The notes beneath the pieces are model-generated. The model did no database searches and was not told the origin of the DNA. It saw only the letters and a list, made by a program, of their open reading frames with translations. This document shows, piece after piece, positions 9,023 through 18,179 of a stretch of DNA of 64,000 nucleotides. Within the stretch, counting starts at the first letter, position 1. Each line of letters starts with the position of its first letter. The stretch is from Pantoea sp. 1.19 (GTDB lineage Bacteria; Pseudomonadota; Gammaproteobacteria; Enterobacterales; Enterobacteriaceae): assembly GCF_001922585.1 (NCBI RefSeq), contig NZ_MRBS01000001.1, positions 545,694 through 609,693 on the forward strand, read 5' to 3'. Both the position numbers and the translations under genes were made by a program.

Positions 9023-10870
9023 ATGAGAAGAGTGATTACCACGCTGGCGATCCTGCTGGTGGTTATTGTCGCCGGGATGACGGCGTTAGTGTTATTGGTA
9101 AACCCGAACGATTTTCGCTCTTACATGGTCAGGCAGGTCGAACAGCGCAGCGGCTATCAGCTGAAGCTGGAGGGGGACCTGCGCTGGCACGTCTGGCCGC
9201 AGCTGAGTATCCTCGCCGGGCGGATGAGCCTGACCGCCCCGGGCGCGACGCAGCCGCTGGTGAGCGCGGAAAATATGCGGCTCGATGTGCACCTGCTGCC
9301 GCTGCTGTCGCATCAGCTGGCCGTGCGGCAGGTGATGCTGAAAGGGGCGGTGATCCGCGTCACGCCGGAGAGCGCCGCCCGTCGTCCGGACAGCGCACCG
9401 CACGCGCCGGATAATGACCGCGACGCGCTCCCGATCGATCGCGGCTGGAGCTTTGATATTGGCCGGCTGGAGGTGGCGGACAGCCTGCTGGTGTGGCAGC
9501 CGTCCGGCGGTGAAGCCATTACCTTCCGCGATATTGATCTGCTGATGAAGCAGGACAACCGCCAGCAGGCGCAGATCGCCCTCTCCAGCCGGGTCAGCCG
9601 CGATCAGCGCACGCTGCAGTTCTCGCTGGCGGCGGAGATGAACGTGTCCGGCTGGCCGCGCCAAATCGACGGCACCCTCCACCAGTTTGATTACCGCCTC
9701 AGCGGCGCCGATTTGCCGAAGCAGGGGATCGCGGGTCAGGCGAGCCTGCAGGCGCGCTGGCGTGACGATCAACACTTTGCGCTGGATAAGCTGGCGTTCA
9801 GCGCGAACGACTCGGCGTTTACCGGCCGCCTGAGCGGCTCGCTGGCCAGCGCCAGTACCCTGCAAATGGATCTGCATGCCAGCAACCTGAATCTCGATTC
9901 GCTGCTCGGCATCAGCGAGGCCGCGGGCAGCGGCAGCGCCGGTGCCGCCAGCGGTAACGGGGTGAGCGGGGCGCGGCCGGTGATTGCCACGGCGGCCGAC
10001 TCATCGTCGCCGCCGACGCTGATTCGCGATTTTACCAGCCGCCTGAAGCTCAGTGCCGACGCGCTGCACTGGCGCGGCCTCAATCTGCAGCAGGTGGTGC
10101 TGGACGCGGAGAATCAGCGCGGCATCATTACCCTGAATACCTTTCGCGGCCGCAGCGGCGCGGGGCACTTCTCGCTGCCCGGCACGCTGGATTTGCGCAG
10201 CGCACCAAGCCAGGTGGCGCTGGCGCCGGACGTGACGGATCTGGCGCTGACGCCGCTGCTCACCGCGTTCAATCTGCCCACCTCGGTCAGCGGCAATCTG
10301 ACCCTTAACGGGCAGTTCAGCGGCCGCGGCATGAGCGTGGAGGACGTCAAACGGCACTGGACAGGGCGGGCAGACGTCCGCCTCAACGCGGCGCGACTGC
10401 ACGGCCTCAACTTCCAGCAGATGATTCAGCGCGCGGTGGCCAGCAGCAGCGATAAGGTGCAGGGCGAACAGAGCGACGTGGACTACACCGAGCTTAAGCA
10501 GCTGCAGGCCAATGCCGTGCTGGACAGCGGATCGCTGGCGCTGGATCAGCTGCGCGGCGACGCGGCGCTGCTCACGCTAACCGGCGAGGGCAGCGTCAGT
10601 CTGGCGCGCCGCCAGTGTGACATTCAGTTTGCCATCACCGTCACCGGCGGCTGGCGCGGTGAAAGCCAGCTTACCCAGCTGCTGAGCACCACGCCGATCC
10701 CGCTGCGCCTGTATGGCAACTGGGATGCGCTTAACTACAGCCTGAAGGTGGATGACGTCCTGCGCGGTCAGCTGGAGTCCGAAGCGAAAAAGCGCCTCAA
10801 TCAGTGGGCGGATAAAAATCAGCACAAGCAAAGCGGTAAAGACCTGAAGCAGTTCCTCGATCATCTGTGA
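9023..10870 (+). CDS. asmA: AsmA family outer-membrane assembly/lipid-transport protein
   Basis: AsmA is an inner-membrane-anchored periplasmic protein of the bridge-like lipid-transport superfamily; loss affects outer-membrane composition and porin assembly. One N-terminal transmembrane helix (residues ~5-25) is followed by the family signature NPNDFRSYMVRQVEQRSGY and a conserved DLRWHVWPQLSILAG motif, then a long beta-rich region and the C-terminal AsmA domain. The protein has 615 residues, as usual. A GTG codon directly precedes the ATG; the ATG at 9023 is preferred because it gives the conserved MRR start. The gene is the last one of the udk-dcd-asmA group. Confidence 0.95.
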   Translation: MRRVITTLAILLVVIVAGMTALVLLVNPNDFRSYMVRQVEQRSGYQLKLEGDLRWHVWPQLSILAGRMSLTAPGATQPLVSAENMRLDVHLLPLLSHQLAVRQVMLKGAVIRVTPESAARRPDSAPHAPDNDRDALPIDRGWSFDIGRLEVADSLLVWQPSGGEAITFRDIDLLMKQDNRQQAQIALSSRVSRDQRTLQFSLAAEMNVSGWPRQIDGTLHQFDYRLSGADLPKQGIAGQASLQARWRDDQHFALDKLAFSANDSAFTGRLSGSLASASTLQMDLHASNLNLDSLLGISEAAGSGSAGAASGNGVSGARPVIATAADSSSPPTLIRDFTSRLKLSADALHWRGLNLQQVVLDAENQRGIITLNTFRGRSGAGHFSLPGTLDLRSAPSQVALAPDVTDLALTPLLTAFNLPTSVSGNLTLNGQFSGRGMSVEDVKRHWTGRADVRLNAARLHGLNFQQMIQRAVASSSDKVQGEQSDVDYTELKQLQANAVLDSGSLALDQLRGDAALLTLTGEGSVSLARRQCDIQFAITVTGGWRGESQLTQLLSTTPIPLRLYGNWDALNYSLKVDDVLRGQLESEAKKRLNQWADKNQHKQSGKDLKQFLDHL

Positions 10871-11048
10871 GTCAGCGCGGGCGGATCGGCGCCCCGCGCA
10901 CGCCATCCCCGCATCGCGGCCGTCGCCGCGTGCCGCCCCTTCTCTGCGCCGGGGCACGCGCCGCACCCAGCTTAGCGGCGGCCCGGCCTGCCGTCCGGCA
11001 GGCGGATGGCGCGGCAGGCCGTCCAGCGGCCACCCGCCGCCGACCCGC

Positions 11049-11407
11049 TGCGGCCATCCTCCCGCCGCTCACCCTCGCGGCAGCGCCCCGCACCGGGCGC
11101 CTCAATCTCACCCGGCAGTGCGCCGGCGCGGGGGCAGCACGTCAGCCAGCGTCACCCTCTCGACGCCGTCAGGATCACCCACCACCGCGGCGACGCGCGG
11201 GGCGAAACGGGGCGGCCGCCGGCCGCCTACCCGCCTGCGGCCATCCTCCCGCCGCTCACCCTCGCGGCAGCGCCCCGCACCGGGCGCCTCAATCTCACCC
11301 GGCAGTGCGCCGGCGCGGGGTCAGCACGTCACTCAGCGTCACCCTCTCGACGCCGTCAGGATCACCCACCACCGCGGCGACGCGCGGGGCGAAACGGGGC
11401 GGCCGCC
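11049..11407. repeat. Two tandem copies of a ~172-bp GC-rich unit, 187-bp period
   Basis: Copy 1 is 11049-11220 and copy 2 is 11236-11407; both start TGCGGCCATCCTCC and end with GGGGCGGCCGCC. They differ at only a few positions, mainly near the GTCAGCACGTCA segment. The 15-bp linker and the sequence before copy 1 also resemble each other. No reading frame is preserved between copies (187 is not a multiple of three). Confidence 0.88.
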
Positions 11408-11779
11408 CTCCGCGGCAAACGCCGGCAGAAGGGCGCCTCGCGCCGTTGCAGATGCCGCCAATCCCGTCCGGGCACCACGCGTCACCGCGGCGCGCCGCCT
11501 GACGGGGAGGCGGGCTGGCAGCCGCACGGCGCGTCGGGAGCGAGCGGCAGCAGGTCATGGCGCGGGGCATGAGCGGACTGACGGTGCGGTTATTCAGGCC
11601 CGTACCCGGCCAGCATTCGACGCTTCAGGCAGTGAAACCGCGCCGGATCCTGCGGCGCGCCGGTGCCCGTTCCCCGGGCTGCCGCGCCGACAGAAAGCGG
11701 CGGCGGGTCAAGAAAGGCAGCTGACGGCCTCCCTGTCGGCTCCGGTAAGCCGTCAGCTGCCCTGAGCTGGCCTGGCGGG

Positions 11780-11955
11780 TTAGCGCAGGCTCTCCGCCAC
11801 CCGGCTAACGCCGAAAATCAGCCACACGCTCAGGCCAAAAATGATGCGCCCGGGAGGGCGGTGGCTAAAGGGCGTCCGTGGCCTGCGGGCAAAGATAGTC
11901 AGGCAATGGCACCGGCACCGCGGCAATCATTACCGGCAGGGTCTCCACCCTGCCC
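11780..11955 (-). pseudogene. Possible remnant of a membrane-protein gene
   Basis: On the minus strand the bases just before the TAA at 11780-11782 translate to a credible membrane-helix end (RIIFGLSVWLIFGVSRVAESLR is two overlapping parts: IIFGLSVWLIFGV followed by SRVAESLR and stop). Upstream, in another frame, VETLPVMIAAVPVPLP is also hydrophobic and codon-like. The two parts are out of frame, so this is read as the decayed C-terminal end of an unidentified inner-membrane protein. It is weak evidence. Confidence 0.3.
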
Positions 11956-12171
11956 ACGGCGGCGCCCGCCGCGGCGGGTGAAAACAGCGCGCCGACACCT
12001 CGATCTGCCCCACCGCCGGCCGCGCGCCCGGTGACCGTCTGGCCCGCGGCCCGGGCTCGCCGGGCGTGCGTTCAGCCGCGGGGCGTTAATCAGCATAACC
12101 AGCCCGGCATCCCGATTGGATGCGGGCGCTGAGCGGATGAGGAGCCCGCGTGAACCGCGGCCGGGTCAGGG

Positions 12172-12400
12172 TTACCGGGCGATCGGCGCCAGCCGCACTC
12201 CCCGCGCCAGCGTCAGTCGGGTCAGCCGGGCGCAAGCGCGCAGTGTCGGCGGCAGCGTCCCTGCCGGAGTGATGCTAAACAGCGGCTTATCGCTACCCCA
12301 TACCGGAGCCCCCGCGTCAGCCAACCGGCCCGGATGGTCAGATCGGCGATCCACGCCAGGGCGGTATGGTCCGGGCAGTCAGAAAAGTTGTGAAGACGCT
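12172..12400 (-). pseudogene. Possible decayed coding remnant
   Basis: Minus-strand segments DHTALAWIADLTIRAGWLTR and DKPLFSITPAGTLPPTLR occur in different frames with a join near 12290. Both have a more protein-like composition than surrounding frames. No family was recognised. It may equally be chance reading of GC-rich DNA. Confidence 0.22.
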
Positions 12401-12599
12401 GTTGGCGAGAATGCCGGGCTTGACCACAACAGATAAACGGCGAGCGGCCCCGAACCTCAGCGGCGGTACGCCGCGTTTCCTTCTTTCCTCACGCGAGAGA
12501 GGCCGGTAACCGGCACGATTATGTTGCCGTTTGCCCCGACGATATTTCCTGGCAGCGGATGACTTACTATTAGCAACAGGGATTAATCTGGAAATAACG

Positions 12600-12754
12600 T
12601 TGTCACATCCTTTTTGTAACTCACTGAAAATAATCAGCTAAATTTAAAAATTCTTAGTCTTATTCCGAAAGTGACACCGGAAGCCTGTCCCGCACTTGTC
12701 ACAAACATGCATTAGTATAAAAATCTAGCCAACAACTTTGCAGATCGTGACAAA
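12600..12754 (+). promoter_or_regulatory. AT-rich promoter region of the exopolysaccharide operon with four TTGTCAC-like motifs
   Basis: The motif TTGTCACA or a close variant occurs at 12600-12607 and 12696-12703 on the plus strand, and as GTGACACC (12671-12678) and GTGACAAA (12747-12754) on the minus strand. A TTGTCA/TATAAA pair (12696-12701 and 12716-12721) could be a promoter but its spacer is only 14 bp. The distance to wza (about 600 bp) resembles the long leaders of Erwinia ams and enteric group 1 capsule operons. No experimental start site can be assigned. Confidence 0.4.
12643..12656 (-). promoter_or_regulatory. Candidate RcsAB box upstream of wza
   Basis: The minus strand reads TAAGAATTTTTAAA, ten of fourteen matches to the RcsAB consensus TaAGaatatTCctA, with the left half perfect. 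It lies just upstream of the possible -35 at 12696. A second partial match, TAGGAAATTACGGA at 12980-12993, is further downstream. RcsAB control is known for ams, cps and wca operons. Confidence 0.35.
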
Positions 12755-12865
12755 TCTTTATCATTACGTCCTGCTACTGAATGAGACGTTAATGAGAGTA
12801 TTTACCTCTGTAATGCCCTGAGTTGGCGAATCATTAATTTATTAATATAAGAACTATCTTATAAA

Positions 12866-12905
12866 ACAGCATTGGTAGCTGTAAGCCAGGGGCGGTAGCG
12901 TGTCT
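12866..12905 (+). promoter_or_regulatory. JUMPstart element with ops (GGCGGTAGCGTG) upstream of wza
   Basis: The sequence ATTGGTAGCTGTAAGCCAGG followed at once by GGCGGTAGCGTG is a near-perfect JUMPstart; the ops core is at 12891-12902. The ops element pauses RNA polymerase and recruits RfaH, which suppresses termination in long surface-polysaccharide operons. It lies about 430 bp before wza in the transcribed leader. Confidence 0.93.
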
Positions 12906-13331
12906 GAATAATCGTGTTCAGACGATATTTAAATCAGGTCAATAAAAATTATCCTAATTCCGTTCTTTGATTTCATTTTTAGGAAATTACGGAATAAACA
13001 TTATCAGGCTATTCCGAAGCGTCATTCCCGGCGGTGAGTCCGGCAGTGCCGTTCGGAATATTGTTGATAAGCCACGGTCCGGCTTTTCCGTTGACGCTGA
13101 GTGCGGGGCGCGTCGGGGGTTGGACGACAATACACCCCTGCCGAAGAGGGCCCTATGACAGATGACGGAACAGTCTCCCCCTCCGGGTGAGCAGGCGCGG
13201 CCGGGCAACACGCCAGATGGCTTATTCCTCGCGCTGCCGCACCAGCCGGGTGGCCGGCTTGATACGCGATATAACACTTTTACGGTTAACACCGTACAAG
13301 ATCATAAATCAGCAATAGCGATGATACATCA

Positions 13332-14465
13332 ATGACGACATTAAACTTTAAGCTGGCACCGTTGCTGGTGGCTATCTCTCTGATTAGCGGCTGTACCGTT
13401 ATTCCGGGGCAGAATCTTTCAACCAGTGGAAAAAATGTCATTAAACAGCAGGACGCTGATTATGACATTAATAAAATGGTCAATGTTTATCCGTTGACGC
13501 CTTCGCTGATCGAACGCCTGCGCACTAAGCCGGTGGTGGCTCAGCCCAATCCGGCGCTCGACAGCGAGCTGGCGAACTATGAATACCGCGTCGGTCCCGG
13601 CGATGTGCTCAACGTCACCGTCTGGGATCATCCGGAACTGACCACCCCGGCCGGCCAGTACCGCAGCGCCAGCGACACCGGTAACTGGGTGCACGCCGAT
13701 GGCACCATCTTTTATCCCTACATCGGTAAAGTGAAAGTGGCCGGCCGTACGCTGAGCCAGATTCGCGGCGAGATCCAGCGCCGCCTGGCGGAATTTATCG
13801 AGAGCCCGCAGGTCGACGTTAATGTGGCGGCGTTCCGTTCGCAGAAAGTGTACGTCACCGGTGAAGTGGGCACCTCCGGCAAGCAGGAGATAACTAACGT
13901 CCCGCTGACGATCCTCGACGCCATCAACAACGCCGGCGGCCTCGCCGCCGCCGCCGACTGGCGTAACGTCATTCTGACCCATAACGGCCGCGAAGAGCGT
14001 ATTTCGCTGCAGTCGCTGATGCAAAACGGCGATCTGATGCAAAACCGCCTGCTTTATCCGGGTGACATCCTCTACGTGCCGCGCAACGACGATTTGAAAG
14101 TGTTTGTGATGGGGGAAGTGACCAAACAGCAGACGCTGAAGATGGACCGCAGCGGCATGACCCTGACCGAAGCGCTGGGTAACGCCGAGGGCCTGAATCA
14201 GGAAGTCTCCGACGCCACCGGCGTGTTCGTGATCCGGCCGAGCCGGACGCCGGGCGGTAAAATCGCCAATATCTATCAGCTGAATACGGCCGATGCCACG
14301 GCGATGGTGATGGGCACCGAATTCCGCCTTGAGCCGTATGACATCGTCTACGTCACCGCGACGCCGCTGACCCGTTGGAACCGCGTTATCAGCCAGCTGG
14401 TGCCGACCATTAACAGCGTGCGCTACAGCGTGGATGTCACCCGCAACATTAAGAACTGGCCGTAA
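13332..14465 (+). CDS. wza: Outer-membrane polysaccharide export lipoprotein Wza
   Basis: Forms the octameric outer-membrane channel for exopolysaccharide. The 377-residue precursor has a lipoprotein signal with lipobox LISG-C, lipidated at Cys21. The polysaccharide export domain starts with [19 protein letters not shown]; two SLBB repeats follow (around [13 protein letters not shown] and [11 protein letters not shown]), and the C-terminal amphipathic helix ends in NIKNWP. It is the homologue of AmsH/CpsB of Erwinia and Pantoea and the first gene of the operon after the JUMPstart leader; wzb begins 2 bp after its stop. Confidence 0.96.
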   Translation: MTTLNFKLAPLLVAISLISGCTVIPGQNLSTSGKNVIKQQDADYDINKMVNVYPLTPSLIERLRTKPVVAQPNPALDSELANYEYRVGPGDVLNVTVWDHPELTTPAGQYRSASDTGNWVHADGTIFYPYIGKVKVAGRTLSQIRGEIQRRLAEFIESPQVDVNVAAFRSQKVYVTGEVGTSGKQEITNVPLTILDAINNAGGLAAAADWRNVILTHNGREERISLQSLMQNGDLMQNRLLYPGDILYVPRNDDLKVFVMGEVTKQQTLKMDRSGMTLTEALGNAEGLNQEVSDATGVFVIRPSRTPGGKIANIYQLNTADATAMVMGTEFRLEPYDIVYVTATPLTRWNRVISQLVPTINSVRYSVDVTRNIKNWP

Positions 14466-14467
14466 TC

Positions 14468-14902
14468 ATGTTTAAGTCAATTTTGGTGGTATGCGTGGGG
14501 AACATTTGCCGTTCCCCCACCGGTGAGCGACTTCTTCATCGCTACTGTCCGCAGCTGGAGGTGCAGTCGGCAGGGCTGGGTGCGCTGGTCGGCCGCGAGG
14601 CCGACGCGCAGGCGCGGCAGGTAGCGGGACAACGCGATCTGTCACTGGCCGGCCACCGCGCCCGCCAGCTCACACCGGACCTGTGTCGCCGGCACGACCT
14701 GATCCTGGTGATGGAGAAGCAACACATCAATGAGGTGAGCCAGCTTGCTCCGGAGGTGCGGGGTAAAACCATGCTGTTTGGTCACTGGGCCGGACAGCGT
14801 GACATTCCCGATCCCTACCGTAAAAGCCTGGAAGCTTTTGACTCCGTCTATGCGCTGCTGGACGACGCCGCCCAAAAATGGGCCCACGCACTCAACCGAT
14901 AA
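14468..14902 (+). CDS. wzb: Low-molecular-weight protein tyrosine phosphatase Wzb
   Basis: Dephosphorylates the tyrosine kinase Wzc, allowing the phosphorylation cycle needed for high-molecular-weight polymer. The 144-residue protein has the active-site loop CVGNICRS (Cys9 nucleophile, Arg15) and the general acid Asp115 in DIPDPYRKS. Homologue of AmsI. It is placed between wza and wzc with almost no spacing, so translation is probably coupled. Confidence 0.96.
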   Translation: MFKSILVVCVGNICRSPTGERLLHRYCPQLEVQSAGLGALVGREADAQARQVAGQRDLSLAGHRARQLTPDLCRRHDLILVMEKQHINEVSQLAPEVRGKTMLFGHWAGQRDIPDPYRKSLEAFDSVYALLDDAAQKWAHALNR

Positions 14903-14914
14903 TCAGGTCTGACA

Positions 14915-17092
14915 ATGGATAAAAAAGCGATCAGCACCCCTAAGAATGCGGATGCCAAAGACGAAATCGATCTCGGGCGGCTATACGGCTCCCTGCTCGA
15001 CCATCGCTGGCTGATTGCCGGCGTTACCGCGCTGTTTACCCTGATTGGCGTGCTGTATGCCATGTTCGCCACCCCGGTCTATCAGGCAACCGCCCTGGTG
15101 CAGGTGGAAAAAACCCAGGGCAATATCGTGATGAACAATTTGAGCGGACTGCTGCCCGATGCCAAACCGAACTCCAACGCCGAGATAGAGCTGCTGACCT
15201 CGCGCATGGTGTTGGGGAAAACCATTGAGGATCTCGGTCTGGATACCGGCGTGGAGCCGCACTACTTTCCGCTGATCGGTAAAGGCTGGGCGCGGCTGAT
15301 CGGCGAGGCGGAGCCAACGCTGGCGGTCTCGCGCTTTCGCGTTCCGACCCCGCTGCTCAACCAGCCGCTGAACCTGACGCTGGGCGCCGACAAACGGTGG
15401 ACGCTCAGCGACGATAACGATCGGACACTGCTGAGCGGCCGCGTCGGCCAGCTGGCGACCCGCGGCGATTTCTCGCTGCTGATAAGCGGCAGCCATGCCG
15501 CGGCCGGGCAGAGCTTTAGTCTGACCAAGCGGGCGTTTTTGCCGACCTACAACGCGCTGTTTGGCAACCTGGTGGTGGAAGACCGCGGGAAAGACTCCGG
15601 CGTGCTGAACATGACGCTGACCGGTACCGATCCGGAACTGACCCAGCGGGTACTGAACTCGATTGCCGATAACTATCTGCTGCAAAACGTGGCGCGCAAG
15701 TCCGCCGAAGCGGAGAAGAGCCTGAGCTTCGTGCAGAAGCAGCTGCCGGAGGTGCGGGCCCGACTGGATGAAGCCGAAAACAAGCTCAACGCCTTTCGCC
15801 AGAGTAACGACTCGGTCGATCTGTCGCTGGAAGCAAAATCGATGCTTGACACCATGGTCAACGTCGATAATCAGCTGAACGAGCTGACCTTCCGCGAAGC
15901 GGAGATCTCCAAGCTCTACACCCGCGAGCACCCGGCTTACCGCACCCTGCTGGAGAAACGTCAGACGCTTATCGATGAGAAAAAGCGCCTCGAGAGCAAA
16001 GTGGGCAACCTGCCGCGTACCCAGCAGGAGATCATTCGCCTGACCCGCGATGTCGATGCCGGGCAGGCGGTCTACATGCAGCTGCTGAATAAGCAGCAGG
16101 AGCTGAGCATCAACAAGGCCAGCACCGTCGGTAACGTGCGGATCATCGACCGGGCACTGGTGCAGTATAAGCCGATTGCGCCGCGTACCCCGCTGATCGT
16201 CGGCATTGCGCTGGTACTGGGGCTTATCTTCTCTACCCTGTATGTGCTGATCAAAACCATCATGGTGCGCGGGGTGGAAAGCCCGGAGCAGCTGGAAAAC
16301 AACGGGATCAACGTGTACGCCAGCATCCCGCTTTCCGAGTGGCAGCAGCAAAAAGATCGCCAGCTGTATAAGCTGGCGAAAACCGGCGTCTCGAAGCCGC
16401 TGCGCTCGGCGGAGCTGCTGGCGCTGGCCAACCCGGCTGACCTGGCGGTGGAGGCGATCCGCAGCCTGCGCACCACGATGCACTTTGCCATGCTGGACGC
16501 CAAAAACAACGTGGTGATGATTTCCGGCACCAGCCCGGGCATCGGGAAAACCTTCGTCAGCTCGAACCTGGCGACGGTGGTGGCCCAGTCCGGCCAGCGG
16601 GTGGTGTTTGTCGATGCCGATATGCGCAAAGGCTATGCCCACGATCTGTTCCACAAGGAGGGTAAAAAAGGCCTCTCCGACCTGCTCTCTCACCAGCTGA
16701 CTCTGGAGCAGGCGATCCAGCCGACCGACATTCCCAACCTCGACTTCGTCGCGCGCGGGCAGATGCCACCGAATCCGTCCGAACTGCTGATGAGCCAGAC
16801 GTTCACCCAGATGCTGGACGCGCTGCAGAAGCAGTATGACATCGTGATTGTCGATACGCCGCCGATTCTGGCGGTGACCGATGCGGCGGTGATTGGGATG
16901 CAGGCCGGCACCAGTCTGCTGGTGGCCGGCTTCGAGAAAACCACCGTCAAAGAGGTGGAGGTCAGTATCCGACGCTTCGAGCAGAACGGCATCGAAATCA
17001 AAGGGGCAATCCTCAACCTGGTGATGAAGAAAGCGGCGGGGTATTACGGCTACGGCTATTACCACTACCGCTACGAATCTCAACACTCCTGA
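14915..17092 (+). CDS. wzc: Polysaccharide co-polymerase and tyrosine autokinase Wzc
   Basis: Inner-membrane PCP-2a protein that works with Wza to export and set the size of the polymer. The 725-residue chain has a first transmembrane helix near residues 33-53, a periplasmic coiled-coil Wzz-type region, a second helix near residue 425-445 with the Pro-rich motif before it, and a cytoplasmic BY-kinase domain: Walker A GTSPGIGKT at about residues 537-545, Walker A' VVFVDADMRKG, Walker B IVIVDTPP. The C-terminal tyrosine cluster (YYGYGYYHYRY) is the autophosphorylation tail. Homologue of AmsA. A stem-loop follows the stop. Confidence 0.96.
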   Translation: MDKKAISTPKNADAKDEIDLGRLYGSLLDHRWLIAGVTALFTLIGVLYAMFATPVYQATALVQVEKTQGNIVMNNLSGLLPDAKPNSNAEIELLTSRMVLGKTIEDLGLDTGVEPHYFPLIGKGWARLIGEAEPTLAVSRFRVPTPLLNQPLNLTLGADKRWTLSDDNDRTLLSGRVGQLATRGDFSLLISGSHAAAGQSFSLTKRAFLPTYNALFGNLVVEDRGKDSGVLNMTLTGTDPELTQRVLNSIADNYLLQNVARKSAEAEKSLSFVQKQLPEVRARLDEAENKLNAFRQSNDSVDLSLEAKSMLDTMVNVDNQLNELTFREAEISKLYTREHPAYRTLLEKRQTLIDEKKRLESKVGNLPRTQQEIIRLTRDVDAGQAVYMQLLNKQQELSINKASTVGNVRIIDRALVQYKPIAPRTPLIVGIALVLGLIFSTLYVLIKTIMVRGVESPEQLENNGINVYASIPLSEWQQQKDRQLYKLAKTGVSKPLRSAELLALANPADLAVEAIRSLRTTMHFAMLDAKNNVVMISGTSPGIGKTFVSSNLATVVAQSGQRVVFVDADMRKGYAHDLFHKEGKKGLSDLLSHQLTLEQAIQPTDIPNLDFVARGQMPPNPSELLMSQTFTQMLDALQKQYDIVIVDTPPILAVTDAAVIGMQAGTSLLVAGFEKTTVKEVEVSIRRFEQNGIEIKGAILNLVMKKAAGYYGYGYYHYRYESQHS

Positions 17093-17099
17093 GGCCCGG

Positions 17100-17138
17100 G
17101 CGCCCTGGTGCGGATCCCGCTCCGGGCCAGGGCGCTGT
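17100..17138 (+). terminator. Stem-loop after wzc, probable attenuating terminator
   Basis: GCGCCCTGG at 17100-17108 pairs perfectly with CCAGGGCGC at 17127-17135, followed by TGTGTTT. The T-tract is poor, so it would be a partial terminator. A stem-loop at the same place after wzc lowers downstream expression in enteric group 1 capsule operons and is relieved by RfaH. Confidence 0.5.
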
Positions 17139-17192
17139 GTTTAACCGGACCGCGGGGGAGCGCCGCCGCTGTCCGCCACCGTGAGAGGTGTT

Positions 17193-18101
17193 ATGACCGC
17201 TTCTGCTACGCCACTGGTCAGTGTGGTGATCCCGACCTTTAACCGCGCCGCGGTGATTCTGTCCACGCTGAACAGCGTCCTGAATCAAACCTGGCCCCAT
17301 CTGGAAGTCTGGGTGGTGGATGATGCCTCCACGGACGACACCGCGGCGATCATGGCCACCGTGACCGATCCGCGGGTGCACTTTGTTGCGCTGCCGGCCA
17401 ATACCGGCGGCACCCGTCCGCGCAACGAGGGCATCGCCCGCGCGCGCGGTGAGTACATTGCCCTGCTGGACTCCGATGACAGCTGGCTGCCGGAAAAGCT
17501 CGAGAAGCAGCTGGCGTTTATGCAGCGTCAGGGGGGCGAACGCCGCGTCTGCATGACGGCGAAAATTAACCTCCGCCCTGAGGGGCAGCATGTCCGCCGC
17601 AACAAGCCGCTGAAGGGCTACCGCTCGATCATGGAGTACCTGCTGCTGGGCAACGATTTCCAGACCAGTACCCTGCTGCTGGATGCGGATATGGCCAAAC
17701 GGGCCGGTTTTGATCCCGGGCTGCGCAAGCATCAGGACTGGGATTTTGCGCTGCGGCTGGAAGAGCAGGGCGCGCAGTTTCTCTATTTGGATGAGCCGCT
17801 GACCTATTACGATGACGCCGACGGTGCCGGACGCATCTCTTCCGACGGCAAGCGGGAAAAGTCGCTGGCGTGGCTGGAGGGCATCAAGTCACGCGTACCG
17901 AGCGATATCTGGTATGGCTTTTACGCCAAGATCATCGCCGACAGCTACCTGCTCTCCGCCGGAGAGAAGGGTAAAGGAGTGAAGATCTATCTGCGCCTGC
18001 TGCTGGCGGGAAAAATCAAACCGGGCCACTTCTGCCAGATGATGGGCGAGCGGGTGCAGAAGCTGGCGCTGATCCTGTTTAAAAAAATGCGTCGCACGTA
18101 A
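17193..18101 (+). CDS. Family 2 glycosyltransferase (exopolysaccharide)
   Basis: Cytoplasmic GT-A enzyme that would add one sugar to the lipid-linked exopolysaccharide repeat. The N-terminus SVVIPTFNRAAVI, the VVDDASTDDT nucleotide-sugar loop and LLDSDD (metal-binding DxD near residue 93) are typical of GT2. The 302-residue length is normal. ATG at 17193 is chosen over the in-frame GTG at 17181 because AGAGG lies just before it. The C-terminal region from ~250 is basic and may contact the membrane. Donor and acceptor are unknown; the position after wzc matches AmsB-like genes in Erwinia. Confidence 0.88.
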   Translation: MTASATPLVSVVIPTFNRAAVILSTLNSVLNQTWPHLEVWVVDDASTDDTAAIMATVTDPRVHFVALPANTGGTRPRNEGIARARGEYIALLDSDDSWLPEKLEKQLAFMQRQGGERRVCMTAKINLRPEGQHVRRNKPLKGYRSIMEYLLLGNDFQTSTLLLDADMAKRAGFDPGLRKHQDWDFALRLEEQGAQFLYLDEPLTYYDDADGAGRISSDGKREKSLAWLEGIKSRVPSDIWYGFYAKIIADSYLLSAGEKGKGVKIYLRLLLAGKIKPGHFCQMMGERVQKLALILFKKMRRT

Positions 18102-18179
18102 TGCGGGCCCCGTCGCGCCGGTGGGGCAGGGGAACCGAGGCTGCTGGCCGCCGGGCGCGATGGTGACAAGGGTGCAAAC

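Larger units (their letters stand above)
10871..12599. other. Gene-free GC-rich spacer between asmA and the exopolysaccharide control region
   Basis: About 1.7 kb with no intact gene. It contains a tandem duplication (11049-11407) and two minus-strand stretches that read like broken coding sequence (about 11780-11955 and 12172-12400). In E. coli yegH occupies this place on the strand opposite to asmA; no YegH-like frame is visible. Long open frames here are Arg/Pro/Ala-rich and without domains. The composition changes sharply to AT-rich near 12540. Confidence 0.5.

Noticed and set aside
11006..11765. Overlapping plus-strand frames of about 190-215 codons in the asmA-wza spacer
   Set aside because: They run through the tandem duplication, have no ribosome site or domain and have biased Arg/Pro/Ala composition.
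12967..13158. 63-codon frame in the wza leader
   Set aside because: No ribosome site, no protein-like pattern; it lies in untranslated leader DNA.
14981..17086. 701-codon open frame antisense to wzc
   Set aside because: It is the reverse shadow of an unmistakable wzc gene and has no recognisable motif.
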